DNA from: Kiritimatiellia bacterium
Lineage (GTDB): Bacteria > Verrucomicrobiota > Kiritimatiellia > RFP12 > DVOR01
Reading direction: 5' to 3'
DNA length: 17,196 nucleotides
Assembly (NCBI GenBank): GCA_900771325.1
Contig: CAAGNN010000178.1
Location: 1-17,196 of the forward strand
Shown here: positions 7,902 through 15,133 of the stretch, in pieces
Numbering within the stretch: the first letter of the stretch is position 1
Layout of the letters: the number at the start of each line of letters is the position of its first letter
Position numbers and translations under genes: made by a program
Notes under the pieces: model-generated
The model's input: only the letters and a program-made list of their open reading frames with translations
What the model was told of the DNA's origin: nothing
The model's database searches: none

Positions 7902-9899
7902 ATGAAACAGTCCGTCAATCCCTTCCTCGACGACGCTTGGATGCCCAACTACGCCGCGATGACCCCCGAGCTCTGCGAGCAGGCCCTCCGCGAAGCCCTC
8001 CCCAAGGCCGAGCGCGCCTTCGCCTTTGTGGAGAAGCAGCTGGACATCTCCTGGCGCGGCCTGGTCCTGGCCCCGATGCAGGCCCTGCGCGCGCCCTTCT
8101 CCGTCTGGAGCATCCTCAGCCACCTCACCAGCGTCATCCAGAACGAGGCCTGGCGCAAGGTGGAGGAGACCTGGCAGCCGGCCATCATCGAGCTTGGCCA
8201 GAAGGCCGCCCAGAGCCGCCGCATCTACGAGGGCCTCCTGGCCCTGCTCGAGAGCGACACGCTCCTCCCCTGGCAGCGCCACGTGGTCGAGCGCGAGGTT
8301 GCCACGATGCGCAATGCCGGCGTGGGTCTGCGCGGCGCGGCCAAGACCGCCTTCAACCGCATCCAGAAGGAGCTCGCCAAGCTCTCGCTGCGCTTCGCCA
8401 ACAACGTCCTCGATGCCGAGAAGGAGACCAAGATTGAGGTCGCTCCCGAGGAGGCCGCCGGCATTCCCAAGGACCTCCTCTCGGGCAAGGGCCCCTGGCA
8501 GTTGGGCATCGACTTTGCCACCTACGACGCGGTGATGCGCTACGCCGAGGACGAGGACCTGCGCCAGCGCTTCTGGCACGCGCGCGTCACCCGCGCCTCT
8601 TCGGGCAAGATCAACAACGCCCCCCTCATCGAGAAGATCCTCTCCCTGCGCCAGCAGGAGGCCGAACTCCTCGGTTACCCCGACTACGCCCATCTCTCCA
8701 CCGCCACCAAGATGGCCGGCACCCCCCAGGCCGTCCTCGACCTCCTCTCCCCGATGATTGCCGTCGGCAAGCCCGCCGCCAAGGCCGAGGATGCCGAGCT
8801 CGCCAAGTTCGCCAAGGCCCAGGGCTTCATCGGCAACCTCCGCCCCTGGGACAAGGCCTACTGGATTGAGAAGCACTCTCAGGCCCTCTTCGGCTACGAC
8901 GAGGAGGCCTTGCGCGACTACTTCCCGATGGAGCACGTCCTCTCCGGCCTCTTCGCCCTCATCGAGAAGCTCCTGGGCGTCACCTTTGCGCGCGAGACCA
9001 AGCCCCTGCGCGCCTGGCACAAGGATGTCCGCTTCTACCGCGTCCTCGACGCCCAGGGTCAGCTCATCGCCGGCTTCTACTTCGATCCCTACGCCCGCCC
9101 CGGCACCAAGTCCGGCGGCGCCTGGATGAACGAAATCCACACCCGCGACTTCGAGACCCGCCAGCAGCTGCCCATCGCCGTCATCTGCTGCAACCAGAAG
9201 CCTCCGCGCGCCAAGGCCCCTGCCACGATGTCCTTCTACGAGGTCGTCACCCTCTTCCACGAGATGGGCCACGCCCTCCAGGAGATGCTCACCACCGTCG
9301 ACTCCCCCACCTGCTCGGGCATCAACAATGTGGCCTGGGATGCCGTGGAGATCGCCTCCCAGTTCCTCGAGCAGTTCCCCTACGAGCCCGAGCTCCTCCG
9401 CTCCCTCTCCAAGCACATCGAGAACGGTAAGCCCTTGCCCAAGGACCTCGCCGCGCGCATCGTCGCCAAGCGCACCTACCGCGCCGGCTCCGCCCTCGTC
9501 CGCCAGCTTGTCTTCGCCTACACCGACCTCACCCTCCACGCCAAGGCCTACCCCAAGCGCTACGCCAACGCCAATGCCTGCAAGGAGGCCTTCGCCAAGA
9601 AGTTCCTCCCCAAGCCCATGCACCCGGCCGACCGCTTCCTCAACGCCTTCACCCACATCTTCGCTGGTGGCTACGCCGCGGGCTACTACTCCTACAAGTG
9701 GAGCGAGGTCCTCTCGGCCGACATCTATGGCGCCTTCGCCGGACAGACCGCCGCCAAGCGCAAGGCCCTCGGCAAGCGCTACCGCCAGACCCTCCTGGCC
9801 AAGGGTGGCTCCGAGCCCGCCGGCGACATCTTCCGCGAGTTGATGGGCCGCGACCCCGACACCTCCGCCATCCTCAGGCTGACGGGCCTACTGAAGTAG
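7902..9899 (+). CDS. M3A family oligopeptidase (oligopeptidase A / PrlC-like)
   Basis: This 665-residue cytosolic zinc peptidase is close to the roughly 680 residues of E. coli oligopeptidase A. It would cleave short peptides released by proteases or from signal peptides. The zinc motif is H453-E-M-G-H457 in LFHEMGHALQEML. The third ligand is E483 in WDAVEIASQFLEQF, at the usual distance. The C-terminal GYYSYKWSEVLSADIYGAF stretch, containing substrate-side tyrosines, is also present. No signal peptide or TM segment is visible. I chose ATG 7902 because AGGAG (7891-7895) lies 6 nt upstream and the sequence NPFLDDAWMPNYAAMTP fits the family N-terminus; further upstream the frame runs inside the previous gene. 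It lies 19 bp after the transferase gene and 9 bp before the YgjP-like gene. Codons are almost all C- or G-ending throughout. Confidence 0.93.
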   Translation: MKQSVNPFLDDAWMPNYAAMTPELCEQALREALPKAERAFAFVEKQLDISWRGLVLAPMQALRAPFSVWSILSHLTSVIQNEAWRKVEETWQPAIIELGQKAAQSRRIYEGLLALLESDTLLPWQRHVVEREVATMRNAGVGLRGAAKTAFNRIQKELAKLSLRFANNVLDAEKETKIEVAPEEAAGIPKDLLSGKGPWQLGIDFATYDAVMRYAEDEDLRQRFWHARVTRASSGKINNAPLIEKILSLRQQEAELLGYPDYAHLSTATKMAGTPQAVLDLLSPMIAVGKPAAKAEDAELAKFAKAQGFIGNLRPWDKAYWIEKHSQALFGYDEEALRDYFPMEHVLSGLFALIEKLLGVTFARETKPLRAWHKDVRFYRVLDAQGQLIAGFYFDPYARPGTKSGGAWMNEIHTRDFETRQQLPIAVICCNQKPPRAKAPATMSFYEVVTLFHEMGHALQEMLTTVDSPTCSGINNVAWDAVEIASQFLEQFPYEPELLRSLSKHIENGKPLPKDLAARIVAKRTYRAGSALVRQLVFAYTDLTLHAKAYPKRYANANACKEAFAKKFLPKPMHPADRFLNAFTHIFAGGYAAGYYSYKWSEVLSADIYGAFAGQTAAKRKALGKRYRQTLLAKGGSEPAGDIFRELMGRDPDTSAILRLTGLLK

Positions 9900-9908
9900 G
9901 CCGCTCCA

Positions 9909-10607
9909 ATGTTCCGTCCCCTCCCGCCCCCGGTGCCCACCTTCGAGGGCTACACCGTGCGCGCTTTCCGGCAGGGGCGGAGCAACGCCCCTCTGCGCAC
10001 CCTCCGCGAGCCCTGCATCCACTTCGCCCCCCAGTTCGGCCGGGTCGGCCTCTTCCTCCCGCACACCGCCCCCGAGCTCGGCGAAGCGGCCTTGCGCGAG
10101 GCGTGGCTCGCCGCCGGCTCCCCGCCTCCCCATCCGCCCGGCCCCAACGAGGCCGTCCTCTTCGGCCGCGTCCTTCCTCTGCGCGTGCTTCCCTTCTCCG
10201 GCTACGACGATCTCTGGCTCGATGAGGCCGAGGGCTCCCTCTGCTGCGCCGCGCGCCGTCAGCCCGACCCCCGCCGTCAGGCCGTCGCCCTCGCCGACTT
10301 CCAGGCCAAATGCCTCCTCGCCCGCGCCCAGTCCCTCCTCGACGCTTGGGCCCCTCGGCTCTCTCGTCTCCCCGCGCGTCTCGTTATCCGCACCACCTCT
10401 CCCCGTATTCTCGGCCAGTGCACCCGCGAGGGTGAAATCCGCCTCGCCCCCAAGCTCATCCTCTGGCCCGATACCATCCTCGCCGAGACCCTCGCCCACG
10501 AGCTCACCCACCTCATCCACTTCAACCACTCCCCCGCCTTCTGGCGCGAACTCTCCCGCCTCCTCCCCGATTGGCTCCCCCGTTCCCTCGTCCATCACCT
10601 TGGCTAG
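9909..10607 (+). CDS. YgjP-like (DUF45/WLM-type) metallopeptidase domain protein
   Basis: The product is 232 residues. The C-terminal third carries the YgjP signature H197-E-L-T-H201 followed by LIHFNHSPAFW, where H207 is the likely third zinc ligand. The region just before it (RLVIRTTSPRILGQCTREGEIRLAPKLILWP) matches the strand pair before the active helix, including the W/C-G-x-C-like turn of the family seen here as GQCT. The N-terminal 100 residues are poorly conserved and proline-rich. Substrates of this family are not well established. The gene is last in the plus-strand operon, 9 bp after the oligopeptidase. Its ATG has no clear SD, so it may depend on coupling. It is followed by a stem-loop-rich convergent intergenic region. 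Confidence 0.82.
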   Translation: MFRPLPPPVPTFEGYTVRAFRQGRSNAPLRTLREPCIHFAPQFGRVGLFLPHTAPELGEAALREAWLAAGSPPPHPPGPNEAVLFGRVLPLRVLPFSGYDDLWLDEAEGSLCCAARRQPDPRRQAVALADFQAKCLLARAQSLLDAWAPRLSRLPARLVIRTTSPRILGQCTREGEIRLAPKLILWPDTILAETLAHELTHLIHFNHSPAFWRELSRLLPDWLPRSLVHHLG

Positions 10608-10622
10608 GCACCGCGGGTTTCA

Positions 10623-10827
10623 GTGGGGACTTCTCGCCCCCACACCCCTCGGCAGGGCTCCTCGCCCTGCACCTCGGGAGCGCGGTGCGCTCCACCCCGG
10701 CCGGCGCGCCCTGCGGGCACGCCGACTTTCTGTCATCGCGAGCGTAGCGAGCCACTTGCACGCCAGACTGCGCGCGGCGATGCGCTACCGCGCCTCGCCG
10801 CCCAGGCCGTTGGGGGAGAACCCCCAA
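10623..10827. repeat. cluster of stem-loops after the plus-strand operon
   Basis: At least five short palindromes occur in series: GTGGGG/CCCCAC (10623-10643), GCAGGGC/GCCCTGC (10652-10670), GGAGCGC/GCGCTCC (10677-10693), GGCGCGCCC/GGGCACGCC with one mismatch (10703-10723), and TTGGGGG/CCCCCAA with an AGAA tetraloop (10810-10827). The family-2 module GCGAGCGTAGCGAGC lies between them at 10738-10752. None is followed by a real T-run, so factor-independent termination is not demonstrated. Part of this block reappears inverted at 11032-11086. No gene is supported in 10608-11110. Confidence 0.7.
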
Positions 10828-10854
10828 GCCCCCCTGCCGCGTCCTTCCCCTCGA

Positions 10855-10953
10855 CCCGCCCCGGGTTGACCCCTGACCCGCCCCGAGTTGACCCTCGACC
10901 CGGGGCGGGTTCGCCTTGAGGTAGGGGCGGGTTCATTTTGGGCCCGGGGCGGG
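10855..10953. repeat. 22-bp array 3 (2 direct units then 3 inverted units)
   Basis: Direct units lie at 10855-10876 and 10877-10898. The inverted cores GGGGCGGG then occur at 10902-10909, 10924-10931 and 10946-10953, spaced exactly 22 bp. The second direct core (10877-10888) pairs with ACCCGGGGCGGG (10898-10909) at 11 of 12 positions. The array sits between two converging transcription units and is a large imperfect palindrome, so it could form hairpins in transcripts from both sides. Confidence 0.82.
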
Positions 10954-11005
10954 TGACCTGCGGAGCAGGCCACTGCAAAACCTGAAACGGTGTGTGCCTT
11001 TTATT

Positions 11006-11032
11006 GCGGAGGTGCTCGGAGGGCACCTCCGC
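11006..11032. repeat. 10-bp perfect stem-loop
   Basis: GCGGAGGTGC (11006-11015) pairs perfectly with GCACCTCCGC (11023-11032) around the loop CTCGGAG. The T-rich run CCTTTTATT lies before it on the plus strand, so neither strand shows a stem followed by a T-run. It belongs to the stem-loop cluster between the convergent genes. Confidence 0.65.
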
Positions 11033-11086
11033 CGGGGTGGAGCGCCCCGCGCTCCCGAGGGGCGTGGGGGCAAGTCGCCCCCACAC
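11032..11086. repeat. inverted copy of the stem-loop block at 10623-10700
   Basis: Read on the minus strand, this block matches 10623-10700 closely. It has the GTGGGGGC/GCCCCCAC stem (11064-11084), CCCCTCGGGAGCGCG, then GCGCTCCACCCCGG. The left copy differs mainly by carrying one extra stem-loop module (GCAGGGC...GCCCTGC). The 8-bp stem at 11064-11084 lies 27 bp past the stop codon of the minus-strand ABC-F gene and may protect or end its transcript. Confidence 0.65.
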
Positions 11087-11110
11087 TCCCTAGCCACCTT
11101 GCGTGCGCGG

Positions 11111-13051
11111 TTATTCCAGCGCTTCGAGGGCGGTGGCGGCTTCTTCCCACTCGAGGGAGAGCTTGGCGAGGTCGAATTGGAGGGCGCGGAGGCGTTTGCC
11201 GGCATCGGCGAGGCCTTGGGCATCGAGGGTGCCATTGCCGAGGGCTTCGGTGAGCTCGGCTTGTTCGGCCTCGAGCTTGGCGATGGCGGCCTCGGCCTCG
11301 GCGACGCGGCGTTTGAGGCGTTTGACCTCGGGGGCCTTAGCGGCGCGCTCTTGGGCGCGTTGGCGGCGGAGGTCCTTGGAGGAGAGCTTTTGGGGGGCGT
11401 CGGCCTCGGCGGGGGAGGCTTCGGGCGCGGGGGCGACTTCGGCGGCAGTCTTCTCGAGGTAGTAGTCGTAGCCGCCGGGGAAGGTGCGCACGCCGCGGTG
11501 GGAGATCTCGATGATCTTCTCGGCGGTGCCGCGGACGAACTCGACATCGTGCGAGACGAGGACGACAGTGCCGTTGTAGTCGCGCACGGCTTGTTGGAGC
11601 TTCTCGCGGCCCTCGAGGTCGAGGTGGGTGGTCGGCTCGTCGAGGAGGAGGAAGTTGGGCGGGTTGAGGAAGAGGCGAACGAACGCCAGGCGAATCTTCT
11701 CGCCGCCGGAGAGGACCTTGACCGGCTTGGCGCAGTCCTCGACATCGAAGCCGAAGCCGCCGAGGCGGTTGCGCAGGTCGCGCTCGGGGAGGGTGCCGGC
11801 CGCGGCTTTGGCGGTGTTGAAGACGCTCTCCTCGGGGTTCATCGTCTCGGCGAGGTCCTGGCTTTGGTAGCCGGGCTCGACGTGGTAGCCGAAGGTGACG
11901 GAGCCCTCGGTGGGGGCGCGCACGCCGGCGAGCAGGCGCAGGAGGGTGGTCTTGCCCATCCCGTTGTAGCCGACGATGGCGATCTTCTCGCCATTCATAA
12001 TGCGCAGGTCGAGGTGCGAGAAGATGGCGCGCTCGCTGCCGGGATAGGCGTAGGCGGCGTTGTCCAGGCGGACGATTTCGGCGCCGGCGTGCGGGGCGGC
12101 GGGCAGACGCAGGTAGCCGGCCGAACGACTGCGCGCGGGCAGGCGGATCTCCTCGAGCTTCTCGAGCTGTTTCTCGCGGCTCTGGGCCTGGGCGGCCTTG
12201 GTGGCCTGGGCGCGGAAGCGCTCGATGAAGCGCTCGAGCTGCTCGCGCTTGCGGTCCTGGTTGGCCTTGGCTTGAAGGAGCTGACGGTAGCGGACCTCGC
12301 GTTCGCGCAGGTAGTAATCGAGCGGGCCGTTGTAGCGGGTGACGGTGCCGCCGTCGACCTCGAGGGTCAGGCGGGTGATGGCGCGCAGGAGGTAGCGGTC
12401 GTGCGAGATGAGCACCAGGGTGCCCTCGAAGGCACGCAGGAAGCGCTGGAGCCACTCGATGGCCGGCAGGTCGAGGTAGTTGGAGGGTTCGTCCAAGAGC
12501 AGGAGCTCAGGCTTGGAAGCGAGCACGCGCGAGAGTTCCGCGCGCATCCGCCAACCGCCCGAGAAGGTGGCGAAGGGCTTCTCGAAGTCCGCGGTCTCAT
12601 ACCCCAGACCGCCGAGCGACTCCTTGACGCGCGCTTCCAGAGTGTAGCCGCCCATCTGCTCAAAGCGCGTGTGCGCCTCGCCCAACTCGCGGAGCATTCG
12701 CTCCTTGGCCGCGCCATCACAAGTGGTGGCAAGCGCCTCCTCCAGCCGCGCAATCGTCCGCTCCGTCTCCCCAAATCCGGGAATGCCGTCCAGACAATAC
12801 TGCAAGAGCGTCTGCTCCGGGAAGGCTGGCTGCAGGTGCTGCCGCACAAACCCAATCCGCGGCGATCCCTCGTGCAGCACATCGCCCGTATCCGGGCTCA
12901 TCTCCCCCAAGATCAGCTTGAAGAGCGTCGACTTGCCAGACCCATTCGGCCCGACAATGCCCACGCGCTCCCCCGCATTGATCTTGAAGCTCGCCCCCTC
13001 AAAGAGCGGCTCGCTTCCGTAGCGGACGGCTACTTCCCGAAACTCAATCAT
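11111..13051 (-). CDS. ABC-F family ATPase (translation-associated, Uup/EttA-like)
   Basis: The 646-residue protein has two ABC ATPase domains and no transmembrane segments, so it is an ABC-F protein acting on ribosomes rather than a transporter. Walker A motifs are G34-PNGSGK-S41 and GYNGMGKTT (K367). Signature motifs are FSGGWRMR and LSGGEKIR. Walker B/D-loop motifs are LLLLDEPSNYLDL and FLLLDEPTTHLDL; both differ slightly from the common DEPTNHLD. A charged interdomain linker (about residues 230-300) and a C-terminal coiled coil rich in Glu, Ala and Leu (about 560-646) are visible, the latter as in Uup-type members. The SD is GGAG in GCGGAGCG, 8 nt before the ATG, and lies inside a mosaic repeat module (13055-13069). 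Codons are G-ending early and almost uniformly C-ending late. Which ABC-F subfamily this is cannot be fixed by eye. Confidence 0.92.
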   Translation of the reverse strand: MIEFREVAVRYGSEPLFEGASFKINAGERVGIVGPNGSGKSTLFKLILGEMSPDTGDVLHEGSPRIGFVRQHLQPAFPEQTLLQYCLDGIPGFGETERTIARLEEALATTCDGAAKERMLRELGEAHTRFEQMGGYTLEARVKESLGGLGYETADFEKPFATFSGGWRMRAELSRVLASKPELLLLDEPSNYLDLPAIEWLQRFLRAFEGTLVLISHDRYLLRAITRLTLEVDGGTVTRYNGPLDYYLREREVRYRQLLQAKANQDRKREQLERFIERFRAQATKAAQAQSREKQLEKLEEIRLPARSRSAGYLRLPAAPHAGAEIVRLDNAAYAYPGSERAIFSHLDLRIMNGEKIAIVGYNGMGKTTLLRLLAGVRAPTEGSVTFGYHVEPGYQSQDLAETMNPEESVFNTAKAAAGTLPERDLRNRLGGFGFDVEDCAKPVKVLSGGEKIRLAFVRLFLNPPNFLLLDEPTTHLDLEGREKLQQAVRDYNGTVVLVSHDVEFVRGTAEKIIEISHRGVRTFPGGYDYYLEKTAAEVAPAPEASPAEADAPQKLSSKDLRRQRAQERAAKAPEVKRLKRRVAEAEAAIAKLEAEQAELTEALGNGTLDAQGLADAGKRLRALQFDLAKLSLEWEEAATALEALE

Positions 13052-13054
13052 TGT

Positions 13055-13169
13055 GCTCGCTCCGCTCGCGTGAGGTGCGGCTTCGCCGCGTGAGGTGGCC
13101 CTTCGGGCCGAGAGGTGGCCAGGCCACTACGTGGCGGCTGGCCGTGAAGTGCGGCTTCGCCGCGTGAGA
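13055..13169. repeat. mosaic stem-loop array (family 2), left flank of the four-helix-bundle gene
   Basis: Modules and linkers alternate cleanly: GCTCGCTCCGCTCGC (13055-13069), GTGAGGT, GCGGCTTCGCCGC (13077-13089), GTGAGGT, GGCCCTTCGGGCC (13097-13109), GAGAGGT, a 27-bp imperfect palindrome beginning and ending GGCC (13117-13143), GTGAAGT, then GCGGCTTCGCCGC (13151-13163) and GTGAGA. Linkers are 7 bp; several stems have a TTCG-type loop. The array fills the space between the ABC-F start and the stop of the four-helix-bundle gene. Confidence 0.85.
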
Positions 13170-13186
13170 GAAGGTCAGCATTTGGG

Positions 13187-13537
13187 TCATTGGAGGGACT
13201 CGTAAAGGTTATGCAACTTTCGGCGCAAGGTGTCGAGCAGTTCAACAAGGGGTGCCACCTGCGCTGCGGAGAGGAAGTCGAGATCTAGGCAAAGGTCTAT
13301 TTGAGTTTCGAGTTCTGCGCGCGATCCAGCGGCAATCCGCAGGAAGTGACGAAACTCCTTGCGATTATTTCGCCCGTAGCCTTCGGCGATATTAGAGGGG
13401 ATGGAGACAACGGCGCGCTGCATCTGGGAGCAAAGACCAAACTGTTCCGTTGGCGGAAGACATTTGGTCAGGTTGTAGACAATCACCACCGCACGGCGGC
13501 CAAGTCGCCAAACCTCCAAGTCTCGATACGAGGTCAC
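13187..13537 (-). CDS. four-helix-bundle protein (S23 / 23S rRNA intervening-sequence protein family)
   Basis: The protein is 116 residues and all-helical in character. It carries the family blocks near the start (YRDLEVWRLGRRAVVIVYNL), LPPTEQFGLCSQMQRAVVSIPSNIAEGYGR, NNRKEFRHFLRIAAGSRAELETQ and a C-terminal leucine-rich helix. Members occur inside 23S rRNA intervening sequences and as free genes; a related fold is the Avd accessory protein of diversity-generating retroelements. Biochemical role is largely unknown. The GTG start at 13537 has a perfect AGGAGG (13543-13548) 5 nt upstream. Codon use differs from its neighbours: by hand count 15 of its first 40 codons end in A or T, against 4 of 40 in the oligopeptidase gene. 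It is enclosed by mosaic arrays in opposite orientation, so it is probably an acquired or mobile cassette. No reverse transcriptase or rRNA is present nearby. Confidence 0.88.
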   Translation of the reverse strand: MTSYRDLEVWRLGRRAVVIVYNLTKCLPPTEQFGLCSQMQRAVVSIPSNIAEGYGRNNRKEFRHFLRIAAGSRAELETQIDLCLDLDFLSAAQVAPLVELLDTLRRKLHNLYESLQ

Positions 13538-13572
13538 ATTCGCCTCCTAGCTGAAACGACACCTTCATTCAC

Positions 13573-13693
13573 GCGGGCGTAAGCCCGCACCTCTCGGCCC
13601 GCTTGCGGGCAAAGCCCGCCGGGCCACCTTCACGCGAGCGTAGCGAGCACCTCACGGCGGCGACAGCCGCCTCCTCACGCGAGCGCAGCGAGC
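13573..13693. repeat. mosaic stem-loop array (family 2), right flank, opposite orientation
   Basis: The same grammar runs in reverse: GCGGGCGTAAGCCCGC (13573-13588), linker ACCTCTC, a 30-bp palindrome bounded by GGCCCG and CGGGCC (13596-13625), ACCTTCAC, GCGAGCGTAGCGAGC (13634-13648), ACCTCAC, GGCGGCGACAGCCGCC (13656-13671), TCCTCAC, then GCGAGCGCAGCGAGC (13679-13693). The last linker and module lie inside the gatB coding region and include its stop codon. Confidence 0.85.
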
Positions 13694-15108
13694 TTGGCGC
13701 GCAAAAGTTGCTGGACGACCTGAGGAGACGCTTTCCCCTTCGAGAGTTTCATTACCTGTCCAACCAAGAAGCCGATGGCGGCTTGCTTGCCGGCCTTGAA
13801 GTCGGCGACGACCTTGGGGTTGGCAGCGAGAACGGTGTCGACGAAGGCCTCGATGGCACCGGTGTCGGAGACCTGGCCCAGGCCGCGAGCCTTGACGATC
13901 TCGGCGGGGTCGCCGCCCTTCTCGAAGAGCTCGGGGAGGAGGGCCTTGGCGGTGGGGCCGTTGATGGTCTTGGCGTCAAGGAGTTTGAGGAGGTCGCCGA
14001 GCGCTTCGGGGGTGAGGGCGGAGTCGGCGAGAGCGGTGCCGGACTTGGCGGTGAGGGCGAGCACTTCGGCCATCACCCAGTTGGAGGCCAGCTTGCCATT
14101 GCCGCAACGGCGGGCGACGGCCTCGAAGAAGTCGGCCAGCGCGCGGTCTGCGGAGAGGACGCCGGCATCGTACTCGGGGATGCCGTATTCGGCGACCATC
14201 CGTTCGCGACGCTTGGCGGGCGCTTCGGGGAGGTCCTTGGCCCAGGCGGCGATCTGCTCGGGGGTGAGGGCGATGGGCATCAGGTCGGGCTCGGGGAAGT
14301 AGCGGTAGTCGTCGGCATTCTCCTTGGTGCGCATCACGAAGGTTTCGCCCAGGTCCGGATCCCAGCGGCGGGTCTCCTGGCGGATGACCTGGCCGGCCTC
14401 GAGGGCGCGCTTCTGGCGGTCGATCTCGAAGAGCAGGGCGGCGTGGATGCCGCTAAAGGTGTTCATATTCTTGATCTCGACCTTGGTGCCATAGGCCTCC
14501 TGCCCCACGGGGCGGATCGAGACGTTGACATCCGAGCGCATGTTGCCCTCTTCCAGGTTGCACTCGCTCACGCCGGCGTAGATCATCATCTCGCGCAGGG
14601 CGGTGAGGTAGGCGAGGGCTTCGTCGGCCGAGCGCATGTCGGGCTGGGAGACAATCTCCATCAGCGGCACGCCTGCGCGGTTGAAGTCGACCCCCGAGCA
14701 GCCGGTGCGGTGGGTAAGCTTGCCGACATCCTCTTCCAAGTGGATGTGGTGGATGCGCACGGTCTTGCGGCCGCCGCCGAGAGCCGCGATTTCCACGCCG
14801 CCGCCGAGGCAGAGGGGGTAATCGAGCTGGGTGATCTGGTAATCCTTGGCCGAGTCGGGGTAAAAGTAGTTCTTGCGGTCGAACTTGGCATAGTTGGCAA
14901 TCTCGCAGCCGAGCATCAGCCCGGCCATTACCGTGTAGCGGATGGCCTCCTGGTTCATACTCGGCAGCGCGCCGGGATAGCCCAGGCAGACCGGGCAGAC
15001 GTGCGAGTTGGGCGTGGCGCCGAAGGCATTGGAGCACCCGCAGAACATCTTGGTGATCGTCTTCAGCTGGACGTGCGTCTCAAGGCCGATAACAACTTCG
15101 TATTCCAT
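13675..15108 (-). CDS. gatB: Asp-tRNA(Asn)/Glu-tRNA(Gln) amidotransferase subunit B
   Basis: GatB (477 aa) binds mischarged tRNA, activates its Asp or Glu side chain with ATP and receives ammonia from GatA. The N-terminus has EVVIGLETHVQL and the zinc-site cysteines C23, C25, C38 and C41 in the FCGCSNAFG and PVCLGYPG region. Downstream landmarks are KNYFYPDSAKDYQITQ, RAGVPLMEIVSQPD and EIKNMNTFSGIHAALLFEI. The C-terminal helical and YqeY-like tail is present (LDAKTINGPTAKALLPELF, ending GKASPQVVQQLLRAKLAALA). ATG 15108 is chosen because a purine-rich SD (AAGGAAG) precedes it; a 15-residue upstream extension has no support. The final LAALA and stop are encoded by a mosaic repeat module. It follows gatA by 25 bp. 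Confidence 0.97.
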   Translation of the reverse strand: MEYEVVIGLETHVQLKTITKMFCGCSNAFGATPNSHVCPVCLGYPGALPSMNQEAIRYTVMAGLMLGCEIANYAKFDRKNYFYPDSAKDYQITQLDYPLCLGGGVEIAALGGGRKTVRIHHIHLEEDVGKLTHRTGCSGVDFNRAGVPLMEIVSQPDMRSADEALAYLTALREMMIYAGVSECNLEEGNMRSDVNVSIRPVGQEAYGTKVEIKNMNTFSGIHAALLFEIDRQKRALEAGQVIRQETRRWDPDLGETFVMRTKENADDYRYFPEPDLMPIALTPEQIAAWAKDLPEAPAKRRERMVAEYGIPEYDAGVLSADRALADFFEAVARRCGNGKLASNWVMAEVLALTAKSGTALADSALTPEALGDLLKLLDAKTINGPTAKALLPELFEKGGDPAEIVKARGLGQVSDTGAIEAFVDTVLAANPKVVADFKAGKQAAIGFLVGQVMKLSKGKASPQVVQQLLRAKLAALA

Positions 15109-15133
15109 CGTCTTCTTCCTTCTCTCTTCCCGG

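Noticed and set aside
7821..9656. Long minus-strand open frame (611 codons) opposite the oligopeptidase
   Set aside because: Antisense shadow of a gene with intact zinc-peptidase motifs; repetitive Gly/Leu/Val/Glu translation.
11006..11032. Intrinsic terminator for the ABC-F or YgjP-like gene
   Set aside because: The stem is perfect, but the T-run lies before it on the plus strand and becomes an A-run after it on the minus strand, so neither transcript has the stem-then-U order.
10994..13093. Long plus-strand open frame (699 codons) opposite the ABC-F gene
   Set aside because: It is the antisense shadow of a clear two-domain ABC-F ATPase. Its translation is a low-complexity Gly/Ala/Glu/Leu sequence with no domain, produced by the lack of stops in GC-rich DNA.
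13048..13248. Short minus-strand open frame spanning the left mosaic array
   Set aside because: It consists of translated stem-loop repeats and overlaps the end of the four-helix-bundle gene; no SD and no family similarity seen.
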